From assembly GCA_039720395.1 (NCBI GenBank), contig CM077822.1, positions 20,543,267 to 20,607,266 on the forward strand: a DNA stretch of 64,000 bases, in the 5' to 3' direction. Shown piece after piece: positions 23,521 through 34,548 of this stretch. A program made the position numbers and the translations under genes. A model generated the notes under the pieces. It saw only the letters and a program-made list of their open reading frames with translations, was not told where the DNA came from and ran no database searches. Within the stretch, counting starts at the first letter, position 1. Each line of letters starts with the position of its first letter. The DNA comes from Liquidambar formosana. Lineage: Eukaryota; Streptophyta; Magnoliopsida; Saxifragales; Altingiaceae.

Positions 23521-23729
23521 CCCCTCTCCCGTCTCTCTGTCTGAAACACCCACAAGGAGATGTGCCGTCCCTTTGAAAGCGAGAACGCTTCTTATCAACG
23601 AAGTTGACGTAGCGACTAAGTCGTGCCCTTGACTTTTGAGTTATGACCTTTAATTTAACAGATTTTTTTATAAAAAATTTAATAAAAAAAAATGACTAAG
23701 AGAACATATGTAATACTCCGTATCATTTT

Positions 23730-24128
23730 GGGAACGGCTATTGCAATCGTCCCATTTTATCATCCGACTCTTTTTTCTTTTTTGTTCTTAAGATTTCATG
23801 AAAAATATAAAAGATTTTTACAAAAACAGATCACTCGGTCTACTAGAAAACATCATTTTAAACAACTTTACAGAAGAAAGTTTTTCCAAATTCTATCATT
23901 TAGGTAGACTTTTAGGCAAAAAATGAAATAAAAGATATAAATGGCTAAAAAGTATATTTAAACGATAGATTTAGGAAAAACTTTTTTCTACAGAATTGTT
24001 TAAAATGATGTTTTCTAGTGGACATCATTGCCGGTTCTCATAAAAACCTTTTATATTTTGCATAAAACCTTAAAAACCTAAAAGATGCGGGGTGGGGTGA
24101 TAAGAATGGAGGGTTGCAATAGCCGTTC
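23730..24128. mobile_element. Fold-back MITE with GGGAACGGCTATTGCAA ends (copy B)
   Basis: Orthologue of 5397-5790 with better ends: GGGAACGGCTATTGCAA and TTGCAATAGCCGTTC. It directly abuts the MULE starting at 24130, which has the same terminal sequence. Confidence 0.85.
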
Positions 24129-24129
24129 A

Positions 24130-26308
24130 GGGAACGGCTATTGCAACCCTCCTAAAGGTTAAGTTGCCCCCCCCAATTTTTTCATGAGAAAAATGATGCT
24201 TCAAAATGACCAAAAAGGGCATTATGTGTTTAACCCACCCCACCCCTCATCTGAATCCCTCACGTTTGCGCGCCAAAACCCCTCACCCTCCCGTTCCACT
24301 CTCCGGCACCCCTTTCTGGCAACATTATCCGGCAACCTTTTCCGGCAACTTTCTCAGGCACTTCCGGTAACTCTCATCCTCATTTCTCACTTTCTCATAA
24401 CCACCCCTAACCAATATATCATTTTCATCCCTCACTCTCTCACAACAACCCTTAAACAAAAATCCATAACCCATTTGTAGTAGTTTTTACGTTTTTTATG
24501 AGCAATGGAGGAGGAAGAAGTCAGTTGGAATGGTGTTGGCAACAAGGAGGTATGTATTTTGGCTTCAAAGTATGCAAAAATGGCGATTTTTTTTTTTAAT
24601 GCAGTCGCGCATGTTCGACTCTGGTAATCCGAACATTATAGTAATGTTCGGTTTTACAAAACCAAGCATAACTATTTTGTTTGGTTTTAGAAAACCGAAC
24701 AGTGCATGGATTATTCAGTTTCCAGTAATGCTGTTCGGTTTTAAACAACCAATCATAAATATTATGTTCTGTTTCATCTGACCGTTTAAAACAGATATGT
24801 TCGGTTTTAGACAACCAAACATGTGGTCAGAGTTTGGTTTGAATTAACCGAACAGTTCCAGAATAGTTTTTTTGTTTTTTTTTAAAGCATCGGATTATTA
24901 CTTTTATTTTACCATGTTTTATTCTTGTCTCAGGCTTCCTCAAAAGCCAGCATCCACAAGTCGTCATGTGTTATGGATTATAATAATGAATTCACAAATT
25001 ATGAGGTAAATAAAACTTATGAAAATTTTCATTTACTTGATGGAATAAATATAATTCATGAAGTTAAAGAATATAAATGAATTTATTTTCATGTGTAGGT
25101 CTTCAAGAGTAGAGAAGCATTATGCAATTGGGCTCGAGAAGTAGGAAGACAAAATGGGTTTGTTATTGTGATAACCAAATCTGATATTACAAGCAAAGGT
25201 AGGACAGTAAGACTAAAGCTTTGTTGTGAGCAAAGTGGCTATTATATAAATAGGAAAAAAGACGTTGAGACCGAACATGAGAAGATGCGAAGAAAGGAAA
25301 CTGGCGCGAAGAAGTGTGGATGCCCCTTTGCTTTAAAGGGTGAGAAGATGCCAAATGATGATGAATGGATGTTGAAGGTTTTATGTGGAATACATAATCA
25401 TGAAGCTGCAAAGTATCTCGAGGGGCACTCCTATGCTGGTAGATTATCAAAGCAAGAGAACTCATTAGTGCTTGACATGTCCATTAAAATGAGCCGGCCT
25501 AAAGACATTCTAGTTACTTTGAAGCGAAAGGATATACTCAATACAAGCACCTTGAGGACAATCTACAATGCACGTCAAAAGAATAGGGTAAAAGAGAAGG
25601 TTGGGAGATCACAGATGCAATATTTGTTGGGTAAGTTAGCTGAGCATAAATACATTGAATGGCATAGGAGTTCTGATGATAGTGATGCCATTTTGGATTT
25701 ATTTTGGGCACACCCTCGTAGTGTGGAGTTGTTTCGTGCCTTTCCACATGTGTTGATAATGGATTGCACATACAAGACTAATAAATATCGTCGACCCCTC
25801 TTTGAGATTGTTGGAGTCACATCAACTAACTTGACATTCTCTGTGGCCTTCGTATACATTCAGCATGAACGGGAAGATAACTACACATGAGCATTGAATA
25901 GATTGCGTAGTCTTGTTGAGGATCAAAATATTTTACCTGGTGTCATTATCACGGACAGAGAGTTGAGCTCGATGAATGCCATTGAGAAGGTTTTCCCCAA
26001 TGCTAGGCATTTATTGTGTAGATGGCACATTTCAAAGAATGTTCTAAGTAATTGTAAGAAGTATTTTGAGTCGGGAGATCAGTGGGAGAAGTTTAACTCC
26101 CAATGGAAAATAGTTGTCTTGTCTGCCACTGAATCTGAGTACTTAACTCAAGTGGACATATTGCATAAAAACTTCAATACCTCTCCTAAGGCCCTACAGT
26201 ATGTGTTAAGTAGTTGGTTGACCCCTTACAAGGATAGGTTTGTCTCGGTTTGGATAGACACATGTATGCATTTTGGGAATCGGACGTCAAACAGGTGTAG
26301 CTTCTAAG
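24130..26308 (+). mobile_element. Autonomous-type MULE, 5' part, interrupted by element B
   Basis: Starts GGGAACGGCTATTGCAACCC, the same end as the neighbouring MITE. It contains a 5' non-coding part (24130-24504) with a repeated CGGCAAC / CGGTTTT-type composition, including the GTTCGGTTTTA repeats at 24645-24850 that fall in the first intron. A transposase gene follows. The right half, including the other TIR, would lie beyond the nested elements, outside the window. Confidence 0.8.
24505..26308 (+). pseudogene. MULE transposase (FAR1-like DNA-binding plus MULE catalytic domain), interrupted
   Basis: Exon 1 24505-24549 (MEEEEVSWNGVGNKE), exon 2 24934-25005, exon 3 from 25099, all phase 0 with GT-AG borders. 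Exon 3 opens FKSREALCNWAREVGRQNG, then the FAR1-type zinc-binding CGCPFALKG and GIHNHEA. The catalytic domain follows with the first Asp in LIMDCTYKTN and the second in ITDREL, then RHLLCRWHISKNV. The expected catalytic Glu region (NRVESAH-type) is cut off just after GNRTSN. A TGA at 25888-25890 interrupts the frame where related proteins have Trp (YTWALNRL-type context). The end near 26295 (ACAG/GTGT) could be a natural donor. Inactive here because of the nonsense codon and the insertion of element B at 26309. Confidence 0.87.
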
Positions 26309-29300
26309 TGTCACACCCCATTTTTGTCACCTTAGCTAGGACATATCATTTCATGTAGGATTTTGAGTCCTTTTTTAGTCTAGTCTTTTGCATTGAGTTT
26401 CTATGGCATTGAATATCATGTGTATGAATTTTGAAGTGATTTGGAGTTCGTTTCGATAGTCAATAGGAACTTTTGTGACTTTAAGGGCATAATCGTCTTT
26501 TAAGCCGTATATTTTCCATTTGACTTTGGAATGAATCTCGAGTCATTCCTTTGAGTTCATATGGTTACATAGAGTCCATATATAGGTTTAATTTCATAAA
26601 TTAATGGTTTAAGATCAATTCGACTCATAATAGTTCGGGTTGGCTAAAAGACCCTTTCTTGGTTTGCTCAAATTGACTCACAAGAACCGATCAATTTTCT
26701 CTTATTTAACTTCAATTGGGCTTTATTTACATCCTAGGTATGTTTAGAAAGATCGAATTTCGATTGGGAAAGCATTCGGTTCGACCTTGTGTACAAACCC
26801 AACTTAGCGACGGTAAGGCACCATAGTTAACCACCTTTGTAAAACCTAACCATGCACCCATGGTTAAGGATTTTTGTCCTAAAATGTCTAAAAATGTGTT
26901 CCCCTTCGATACACGATCGTTTTGGCTTTTATTTCGTCAAAATCGGACTTAATTTGAACATTTTAGGACTTTTAGAGCAAGTGGAAGTCAAAACCGAAGC
27001 GGAATAGGAGAACCCTCGGGTAACCGTCCGGGGCTGGACGGTCAGCCGTCCAAGCCCAAACGGCTAACCGTCCAGGCCTAGTTGGTCACCCGAGGACTCC
27101 GTCTTCAACTCAACTTCTGACTCTTCTCTCCCTCTTTTGACGGTTTCCTCCGCCATTACAACTTGTTTTCTCTTAGGAGTGTGTAAGTTTGAGTTTTTTG
27201 AGCACCAAGAGAGTCTCTAATAGCCCTAGGATCATTATTTAATGAATTAATCTTAGCCATTGGTTTAGGGGGTCAGTTCTCTATATAAAAGACATGATAT
27301 TCAGCACATAAGGGGAGGTTAATTGTACTTTACACTTAGAGAGAGAGGGAGCTACGAGTTTGGAGAGCTAGAGGGACATCAAGAGGAGGCTCTTCAACCC
27401 CAAGCAAGCAAGAGAACAAAGAGTTTGAAGACAAGGAAGGTTCTACAATAGGTAAGCTTCTTCTTGAATGCTGAACATGAGTTTTCTCCTTCTCCTTCTC
27501 CTTCTCCTTCTATGATAGTTCTAGTGCATGATATAACTCCACATGTTAGGGTAGTTCCATGTTTTTAGGATGTATTATGAATGATTTTGAGATAGTTTAT
27601 GGCTTTATATGCTTGATAATCCTTGGTTTACCAAGGATTTGAAAGCGTTACTCTTTCTATCTTCTTAAATCATGCATAGTTCATATGTCTAGGTTGCTGT
27701 GATTATTATCATGAGTTGATGCTTCTGTTAGTTAATATATATGATATGAATGATATTGATGATGATTTGAGCATGTGTTAGAGTCATTTTATAGGTTTTT
27801 ATGCATAATTGTGAGATTAGGGTTTCGATAACCCTAAAATCACACAGGTCTTATACAGCATGCTTAGCTTAGTTTTGTGAGTAATTTCTCATCATAGTCA
27901 TTCTATATATGCTGCATATAGTTGAATCATGCTAGGTTTGCATTCATGTAGTAGATTTTATAGGGTTTTTGGAGATATTATCCTTTTCTAAGGATAATTA
28001 TCCTTTTCGTTGAGTAAGGTTCTGCATGAGAACTTTCTGTGATGTGTTTAAGCATGAAATCACTTCTATTGCATTCTAATATATATATTTTACGTAGGAT
28101 ATAATAATAGCACCTCCCCATAACGACTTTTTTACGTGAAATTATCTTAGGATAATTTCGCTTAAGAAAGCTCGCCGTAGGAAGGCCTATTTTCATATTT
28201 TACATAAAATATCATCTTTTTGGGTAGAATAGACTTAGTTATCATGTTTATTGATATTATTGGAGTCTCCCATGCTTGTTAGTATGTCTTTGGTAGGTTT
28301 TTTATGCATGTTAGTCAGGTCATTGCATGTAGGATTGAGTTTGAGTCCTTAGTTATTCATTATTCTTGTTGTTTGCATGATAAATGGATGATTTTAGGCC
28401 TTGTCATGGTTCTGTCCATATTAGTATATTGCTCTATTTGCATGATTTTGTGCACTTGTAAGGGTGCAAACAGGTACAAAGCTTGTCCTATTGCAAATAG
28501 GGCCGCTATTGCTTGAAATTGCTAATGCTTGGAGCTTTTGCGCTTAGGTAAATAGGGTATGAAGTGCCCTAATTCACTTTTCTTCTTTCTTTTCTCTTCT
28601 CCCTCCTAGGGTTATGTCTTAATACGAACATATGGTGATTATCAAAGGTTTCCTTTATCAATAAAATTCTGGTTTTCTATCAAAGTTTTCCTCTTGTGGA
28701 AGTTTTCCAAATTTAGACTATTTAATACATTTTCAAATAAGGGAACCTAGGGTTTTTACCATAGGTTTGTATTAGGTTGTAACCCTATTCTTTTCGAACT
28801 ACGTGGACTTTGATCCATGTATTTCGTTGTATGGTACGTAGGCGCTCTTCGTGAGGCTTAAGTCCGTTATAGGATCCAAGTATCCTAGGCTTTTCTTTTC
28901 TTTTCTTCTTTTTTCTGTTTTGTTTTATTTGTTTGATTATGCATGGATGAGATGATTGGATGGAATATATGATATGCATGCTGTCTTGTGATGATATATG
29001 ATGATATTTGAGTGAAAAAGATCTTAAGTTAGCCCAATCAAATTAAGAGACCAACTCGGGCGATGTGGGTGCCTATGGGCTTTGCCCAGAACCTTCCCAC
29101 GTCGTAACTTAGCCCCCGAATCCAATTTTCTGGTTTTAAAGACTTTGCTTTTCCTTTAATGGGGTCATGTGGTTTTGAAAATAAAACATTTTTTGTGGTT
29201 TTCCTCTTTTTCCTAAAAAATGAGGTGGCGACTCCTTTTCTTTTGTTGTCTTTTAAACCTCCTTATCTTTTCACCAAACAAACTCCCTTGTGGGCGCCGC

Positions 29301-29319
29301 GCTTTTCCGTGGGTTCACA
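26309..29319 (+). repeat. 5' LTR of element B (3011 bp)
   Basis: TGTCACACCCCATTTTTGTC ... GGGTTCACA. TATA box in CTATATAAAAG (27281-27291). Upstream palindromic cluster 27014-27095. Downstream transcribed part contains a (CTTCTC)n tract (27488-27512) and the block TTTACGTAGG...AAAGCTCGCCGTAGG (28087-28185) shared with the D family. Same family as the LTR at 34549-37515. Confidence 0.92.
27014..27095. promoter_or_regulatory. Palindromic cluster, element B LTR
   Basis: Bounded by CCTCGGGTAACCGTCC and GGTCACCCGAGG, with inner GGACGGTCAGCCGTCC and ACGGCTAACCGTCC. About 190 bp upstream of the TATA box. The inner half-site is CCGTCC/GGACGG, unlike the ACCGGTT of the D family. Confidence 0.75.
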
Positions 29320-29322
29320 GTT

Positions 29323-29340
29323 TGGCGACTCCACTGGGGA
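29323..29340 (+). other. Primer binding site of element B
   Basis: TGGCGACTCCACTGGGGA, three bases after the LTR end. Element D has TGGCGACTCTGCTGGGGA in the same position. Sequences of this type are used by Ogre-like elements (tRNA-Arg reported for that group); the exact tRNA was not checked here. Confidence 0.75.
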
Positions 29341-29998
29341 TGTCGAGGGCTAGACTCATTTAATTTGATTGGGCTAAATTAATTTCTTATTGTTTAATAA
29401 AATCAATCAATTGCATCCGCTTAATTGTGTGCTTTCATTTATTGCATTGTGTGCGCAATTGTTGCATGATCACTCGATTGTCCCTCGATGTATCTTTGCC
29501 AACTGATAGCCTAGTCCGACCTTGGTTTTCCTGATTCCATGTATTGGGCGAAGCTATCAAACCTCTCTTGCCAAGTACCCTTGGGCTTGCCCTTGGGTAT
29601 ATCAAATGGATCAATCACGTACTGTTGGACCCACGCGACATTCCTGATGTCACATGTGGTTAGGTATAAAGATTGATACAAGCAAAGTTGAGGACCCTAG
29701 CCTACCCTCTTAAAAGAAAGAATTGCATGTAATGGGCCTTCTAGGACACCGTTGGATCACCTATATGCACACACATTGTTGTGATGATATGCTACCGTGT
29801 TTGTGATGTGTTGCCATACTTTGTTGATTGAGTGGGTAATTAAAGGAAACTTTACATCATACATCCTTAATACGTACCCTTCCCCATGACCCCTACAAGG
29901 GTAATTGGTTAAGAGAACTAATTAAAGGTGTACGTTGTAAAAATTTTGAGATAATTATGGAAGCTTAGGATGGACCCTTAGGCTGAAAAATTGAGTGT
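29341..29998 (+). other. Leader of element B
   Basis: Untranslated leader between the primer binding site and gag. No open frame. Contains TACCCTTGGGCTTGCCCTTGG inverted words also present in the D leader (about 61050, opposite strand). Confidence 0.6.
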
Positions 29999-32900
29999 TT
30001 GCCCTATGTTAGAGGGAGAGACGTGCTGGCTTGGATCCGTAATCAACAAAGGCGCCTAGTCAGTACTGATTCTGTCACCGAGTCGGATATGGCCGAGGAA
30101 AGAGCTAGCAACCGGGGTTTCAACTTTGAGGCCACTTTGAAAGCTATCATGGAAAAGCTTGACCACACTGCCCAGGTATCCGAGACCGCACTCAAGATGG
30201 CTCAAGACATTCAACAGAAGAACTCTGAACCTGAATCTAGGGCCCGTGCCACTGACAACAATCAAGGATCCAATGATTCCGAATCTGCTGAGGAACCATT
30301 GGGAGAGGGGGAGAACCACCTAAGACAAAGGAAGGGGATACCAAAGCCACATCAAGAGAGAACTCAACTATCCTGGCAAACAAGGTCGAGGCCTTAGAAC
30401 GAACTCTGAAGGGAATCCGTAGATCTGATGATATGGTGGACATCCGTACTTTGTCCTTATTCCCAAAGGCTCGTATTCCACTACAGTTCAAGATGCCGGA
30501 ATTGGAAAAATTCGATGGGATAGGCTGTCCTAAGACCCACCTCAAGATGTATGTGCGAGCTATGCACGCTCGAGGGGCGAACGATGAGTTATTGGCTCAA
30601 ATGTTTCACGAGTCATTAGCAAGTTCCGCCTTGAAATGGTTTTTGTCATTGGAGGAGAACAGAACCAAGACTTGGGAGGATGTGTGCAATGCATTCACGG
30701 ACCATTACAAGTATAACACTGAAGTGGATGTCACGCGAAGGGACTTGGAAACCACTAAGCAAGGGGTTAATGAGACTTTCTCTGCCTTCATCACTAGTTG
30801 GAGACAAAAGGCTTCCAAAATTACAGATAGACCGAATGAGGAAGACCATATTCAGTTGGTGGTGAAGAACTTGTTGCCCGTATATCATAAGCACCTCCTT
30901 GCTCACTACTTTCCGAACTTCAAGGCTCTTATTGGGGCTGGCACACAGGTTGAAGATGCAATCGCTGATGGAAAAATCAAAACTGAGGAGGTCCAAAGGA
31001 GTCGAAGGACAAACTTTGGAGGAAAACCCAATGCTGAGGTCAATACCATTACCCAACCCGCTCGCCCTTTCTCCCTAAATGACTCCACCTCACCTCGCCA
31101 ATTCACCTCGCTATACATGCCACTCGAAAGAGTTTTTAAAAAGCTGAGAAGCCGTGACCTCTTGAAACCCCTCGACCCAAGGCCTCCACCAAACCCATTG
31201 CCCAAGAACTACAATGAAAATGAGTATTGCAAGTTCCACCAAGCCAAAGGCCATCCAACCAACCGTTGCTATCGCCTCCGTCATGAGATTCAAGATTTGC
31301 TTGACAAGCAGATCATTTCACCACCCACCACACTAAATCGCCCAAATGTCACTCGAAATCCCCTCCCTACCCACAATGTGCCTCCTCCCAACAACATAAA
31401 TGCCATCGAGCTTGGCTCGTCCCAATCCCGTCAACCCATAAGGCAGTACACACCACTTCGCATGACCTTGACTTGGGTTTTCCACCAATGCTGTGATAAA
31501 GGGCTTATATTGCCACACCATCCAAAGCCGAGGCCTTCGACTCCTCATCAATTCTGTTTGTACCATCAGGCGCCCGGACATGATATGGAGAATTGTGTCA
31601 TACTGAAAAAGGTAGTTCAAGACCTTATTGACCAAAAGGTTTTGGTATTGCCAAAGAAGTCCGTGCAGCGATAGTTGAAAGAAAGGTTCGAGGCAGGAGA
31701 TCCTAAAGTAGGTTTGCTGAGAGAGTCGTCCGGAAAGTTTGATTACTATGCACTCTACCTCGACCCCACCCCTGATGAGCCTATAATCCCCACAGGTTGG
31801 GATGAGTTACCAGAGGAAGTTCAAATGGAGGAGATCGACATGATCACATGGGATGATCTCATGGGTGACGTAGGTGAGATTGATGATATGTGGATGAGCG
31901 ATGACGAGGTAGAGCACATAACTAGAGGGGGTCGCCATTTCAAGCCCCCGCACTTAGAATCTGATAACCTATTGGGAGATTTGGAAGGTAATCGCCACCT
32001 CGACTTGCAAGAAGAGGAGGACGAAGTGCTTAAGCAATTGAGAAAGACTAATGCCAACATCACTACATGGGGTTTGCTCATGGCCTCTTATAAGCACAGG
32101 CAGACAATCTTGAAGTTGCTCAACCAGATACAGGTTCCCATCGACACATCTCCGGAAAATTTGGTGAACTTGGTGAATCCAACCTCGAAGAACTTGACCA
32201 TTGTGTTCTCAGAAGCAGACCTACCTAAAAGTGGACCTAGTCATTCACAAGCCATGTACATCACTGTCGACACCATGGGAAAGAGGGTTCCAACAGTCCT
32301 GATTGACAATGGTTCCGCTCTTAATGTATGCCCTCTCAGAACTGCCACTGTCTTGGGATTGGATCCTACCGACTTCATGCCATCCGGGCAAACAGTGAGA
32401 GCCTATGATAACACCCGCAGAGAAGTGATTGGAGTGGTCACCTTGCCGCTGATTATGGGGCCTATAGAATTCAGAGTGGAGTTCTAAGTGCTGGATGTCC
32501 CGTCATGCTTCAATCTCTTGTTGGGGAGACCTTGGATACACCCCGCAGGGGCTGTCCCTTCTTCATTACACCAAAAAGTCAAGTTCCCTTATGAAGGGGC
32601 CATCGTCACACTCCAAGGTGATTATGACTTGAAGTTGTCAGGGGTACCCATTTGCGAGATCAAGCCTGAGCCCATTAGAGTACCATTGTCTGGATTCGAA
32701 TATGTTTAATGCATAGAGAAAGAGCCAGAACAGAGAGAGTTGATACCTCTCGACTTTTGCCCTCATGGCAATTTACATGTTGGGAACATAATGAAGAAAA
32801 TGAGTTTCTTCCCAGGCATGGGACTAGGACGCCGTCAGCAAGGCATACCGGTATCCGTTCAGAGCCGCATTGTCACCTATACCTTCGGATTGGGGTATAA

Positions 32901-33392
32901 GCCTTCCAAGAAAGAACGTATGGAGATGTTGCAGAGAAGCAGAGAAAGGGTCAAAGCAAAAGCAGAAGGGAGGGTGCCAGATATTAGAATCTCGCCATAC
33001 CGACCTACCTTGAATGGCTACTTTGTTAAGGAGGGGGAGGATTTTCTATTCTGTGGATTCTCCGAACCATCCATTGACAAAGCAACCAAGGCGAGAGTTC
33101 CAGGGTTTGAAATATTCTTCACTGAGTGGTATCCCATCACTGCTACAAAGGTTGATGATGAAGCAATCAATGATGACTATTGGGAAGAGAAGAGCGAGGA
33201 CTGGGCAGAACAGATGGATTCGGAAGCCATGATTACAATGTTTCAAGATACGGTTCTTGCTTTAGAGGAATCAGATTTTGAGTGTTCTTCAATTCACTAT
33301 GTAGCCGTGCCGCTCCTTAATTGGTATCTTGAAGAGGGTACCGTCGCAGAAATTCTCAAGGGCAAGGATCTCGACTTACCTGATAGTAGCTT
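29999..33392 (+). pseudogene. gag-pro of element B, disrupted
   Basis: Nucleocapsid/capsid and aspartic protease polyprotein. N-terminal part at 29999-30330, then a shift of frame into 30433-31674. Gag signatures: LSLFPKARIPLQFKMPEL, KFDGIGCPKTHL, WEDVCNAFTDHYKYNTEVD, RRDLETTKQ. Two short CX2H-like knuckles CKFHQAKGHPTNRC and CLYHQAPGHDMENC lie at about 31230 and 31560. Protease at about 32290 with the active-site VLIDNGSALNVCPL and later FNLLLGRPWIH. Breaks: frameshift near 30330, TAG at 31672-31674, TAA at 32485-32487, frameshift near 32709. Element D has sense codons at the two nonsense positions (CAG and CAA), so both stops are C to T changes. It ends at an intron donor at 33393. Confidence 0.88.
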
Positions 33393-33559
33393 GTAGGTTC
33401 GTTTGGTAGTCTTGTTTAGTTTCCTTTTCAAATAAAAGTGTGTCCGCCTAGCCCACCTTGTGGAGTTAGGAGTCGTTCCCTAGTTGTGGCACATGTGTCT
33501 TCTTTTCTTTGTTTTTGTTAGTTCAGTCAATAAAGTGTGTTTCTTTTCATTATTTGCAG
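33393..33559 (+). other. Predicted intron between gag-pro and pol, element B (167 bp)
   Basis: Donor GTAGGTT follows a phase-2 exon end; acceptor TTTGCAG precedes T GTT TCC. Removing it deletes the gag-pro stop (TAG within the donor) and joins gag-pro to pol in frame. Element D has an equivalent intron with the same donor. Such an intron is a known feature of Ogre elements. Confidence 0.75.
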
Positions 33560-34548
33560 TGTTTCCTTTCTCTCTTCTATGGATATCTATGGCATGGATA
33601 TAGATCCTAGGAATGACGTCCCTCCGGAGCTCGTCGAGCAAAGGAAAAGGGGTGTTATCGAACCTAACATGGATGAATTGGAATCAATCAATCTAGGGAC
33701 AGATGAATTGCCAAGGATAATTAAAATTGGGATAACTCTCTCGCCTGCTGAAAAAGAAAAATTGATAACACTTCTAAAAGCCAACATAGAGGCCTTCGCA
33801 TGGTCTTATGAGGATATGCCTGGCATTGATCCAGATATTGTGCAACATTACATCCCCACTAATCCCACTAAAAAGCCTGTAAAGCAGAAATTAAGAAGAT
33901 TAAAACCGGAATGGGCTTTGAAAGTAAAAGAAGAGGTAACTAAACAATTAGATGCCGGGTTTCTCCAAGTTGTGGAGTACCCTGAATGGCTGTCTAACAT
34001 AGTGCCTGTGCCTAAAAAAGATGGGAAAGTGCGAATGTGTGTCGACTTCCGCGACCTTAATGCTGTAAGCCCAAAGGACGATTTCCCTCTACCACATATC
34101 AATGTGTTGGTGGATAGTACAGCAGGCCATGCTCTTCTCTCCTTCATGGATGGGTTCTCCGGTTACAACCAGATAAAGATGGCGCCTTGAGACATGGAAA
34201 AGATGGCCTTTATCATGCAGTGGGGCACGTATTGCTACAAGGTAATGCCTTTTGGCTTGAGAAACGCCGGGGGTACTTACCAAAGAGCTGCTACGACCCT
34301 ATTGCATGATATGATCCATAAAAAAGTAGAGGTGTATGTGGACGACATGATAGTCAAATCTGTAGACCGGGAAGGACATTTCGCGGCATTGGAGAAGTTC
34401 CTAGAACGGGCGAAGAAGTACAACCTCCGACTGAATCCTCAGAAGTATGCCTTTGGAGTCACTGCAGGGAAGCTGTTGGGTTTCATGATCACTTAGAGGG
34501 GAATTGAAGTTGATCCAAGGAAGATAAAAGCTATCACGGAGATGGAGC
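33560..34548 (+). pseudogene. pol of element B: reverse transcriptase, truncated
   Basis: RT only: FAWSYEDMPGID, KQKLRRLKPEWALK, VPKKDGKVRMCVDFRDLN, SFMDGFSGYNQIKM, and the catalytic YVDDMIVKS at about 34337. TGA at 34188-34190 and TAG at 34494-34496 (CAG in element D) stop translation. At 34548, within the connection region (EVDPRKIKAITEM), the 3' LTR of element C interrupts the gene. RNase H and integrase would continue beyond element C. Confidence 0.9.

Larger units (their letters stand above)
13911..24128. repeat. Segmental duplication, copy B
   Basis: Colinear with 698-5790. Private insertions are the hAT element at 14136-14797 and the Mutator-like element at 15157-20252. The left end joins the CSLD exon upstream region (start codon 13873), showing that the duplicated block lies 5' of a CSLD gene. 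Confidence 0.9.
26309..34548 (+). mobile_element. Element B: Tat/Ogre-type Ty3/Gypsy retrotransposon, 5' part
   Basis: 5' LTR 26309-29319, primer binding site 29323-29340, gag-pro 29999-33392, intron 33393-33559, pol from 33560. The reverse transcriptase is cut at 34548 by element C. The rest of B, including its 3' LTR, must lie right of the window. Its left flank CTAAG (26304-26308) is the candidate 5-bp target sequence. Coding capacity is destroyed by several stops and frameshifts. Confidence 0.9.

Noticed and set aside
30056..31635. Minus-strand frames overlapping gag of element B
   Set aside because: Shadow frames of the gag coding sequence; no promoter, intron structure or domain, unlike the antisense genes of C and D.
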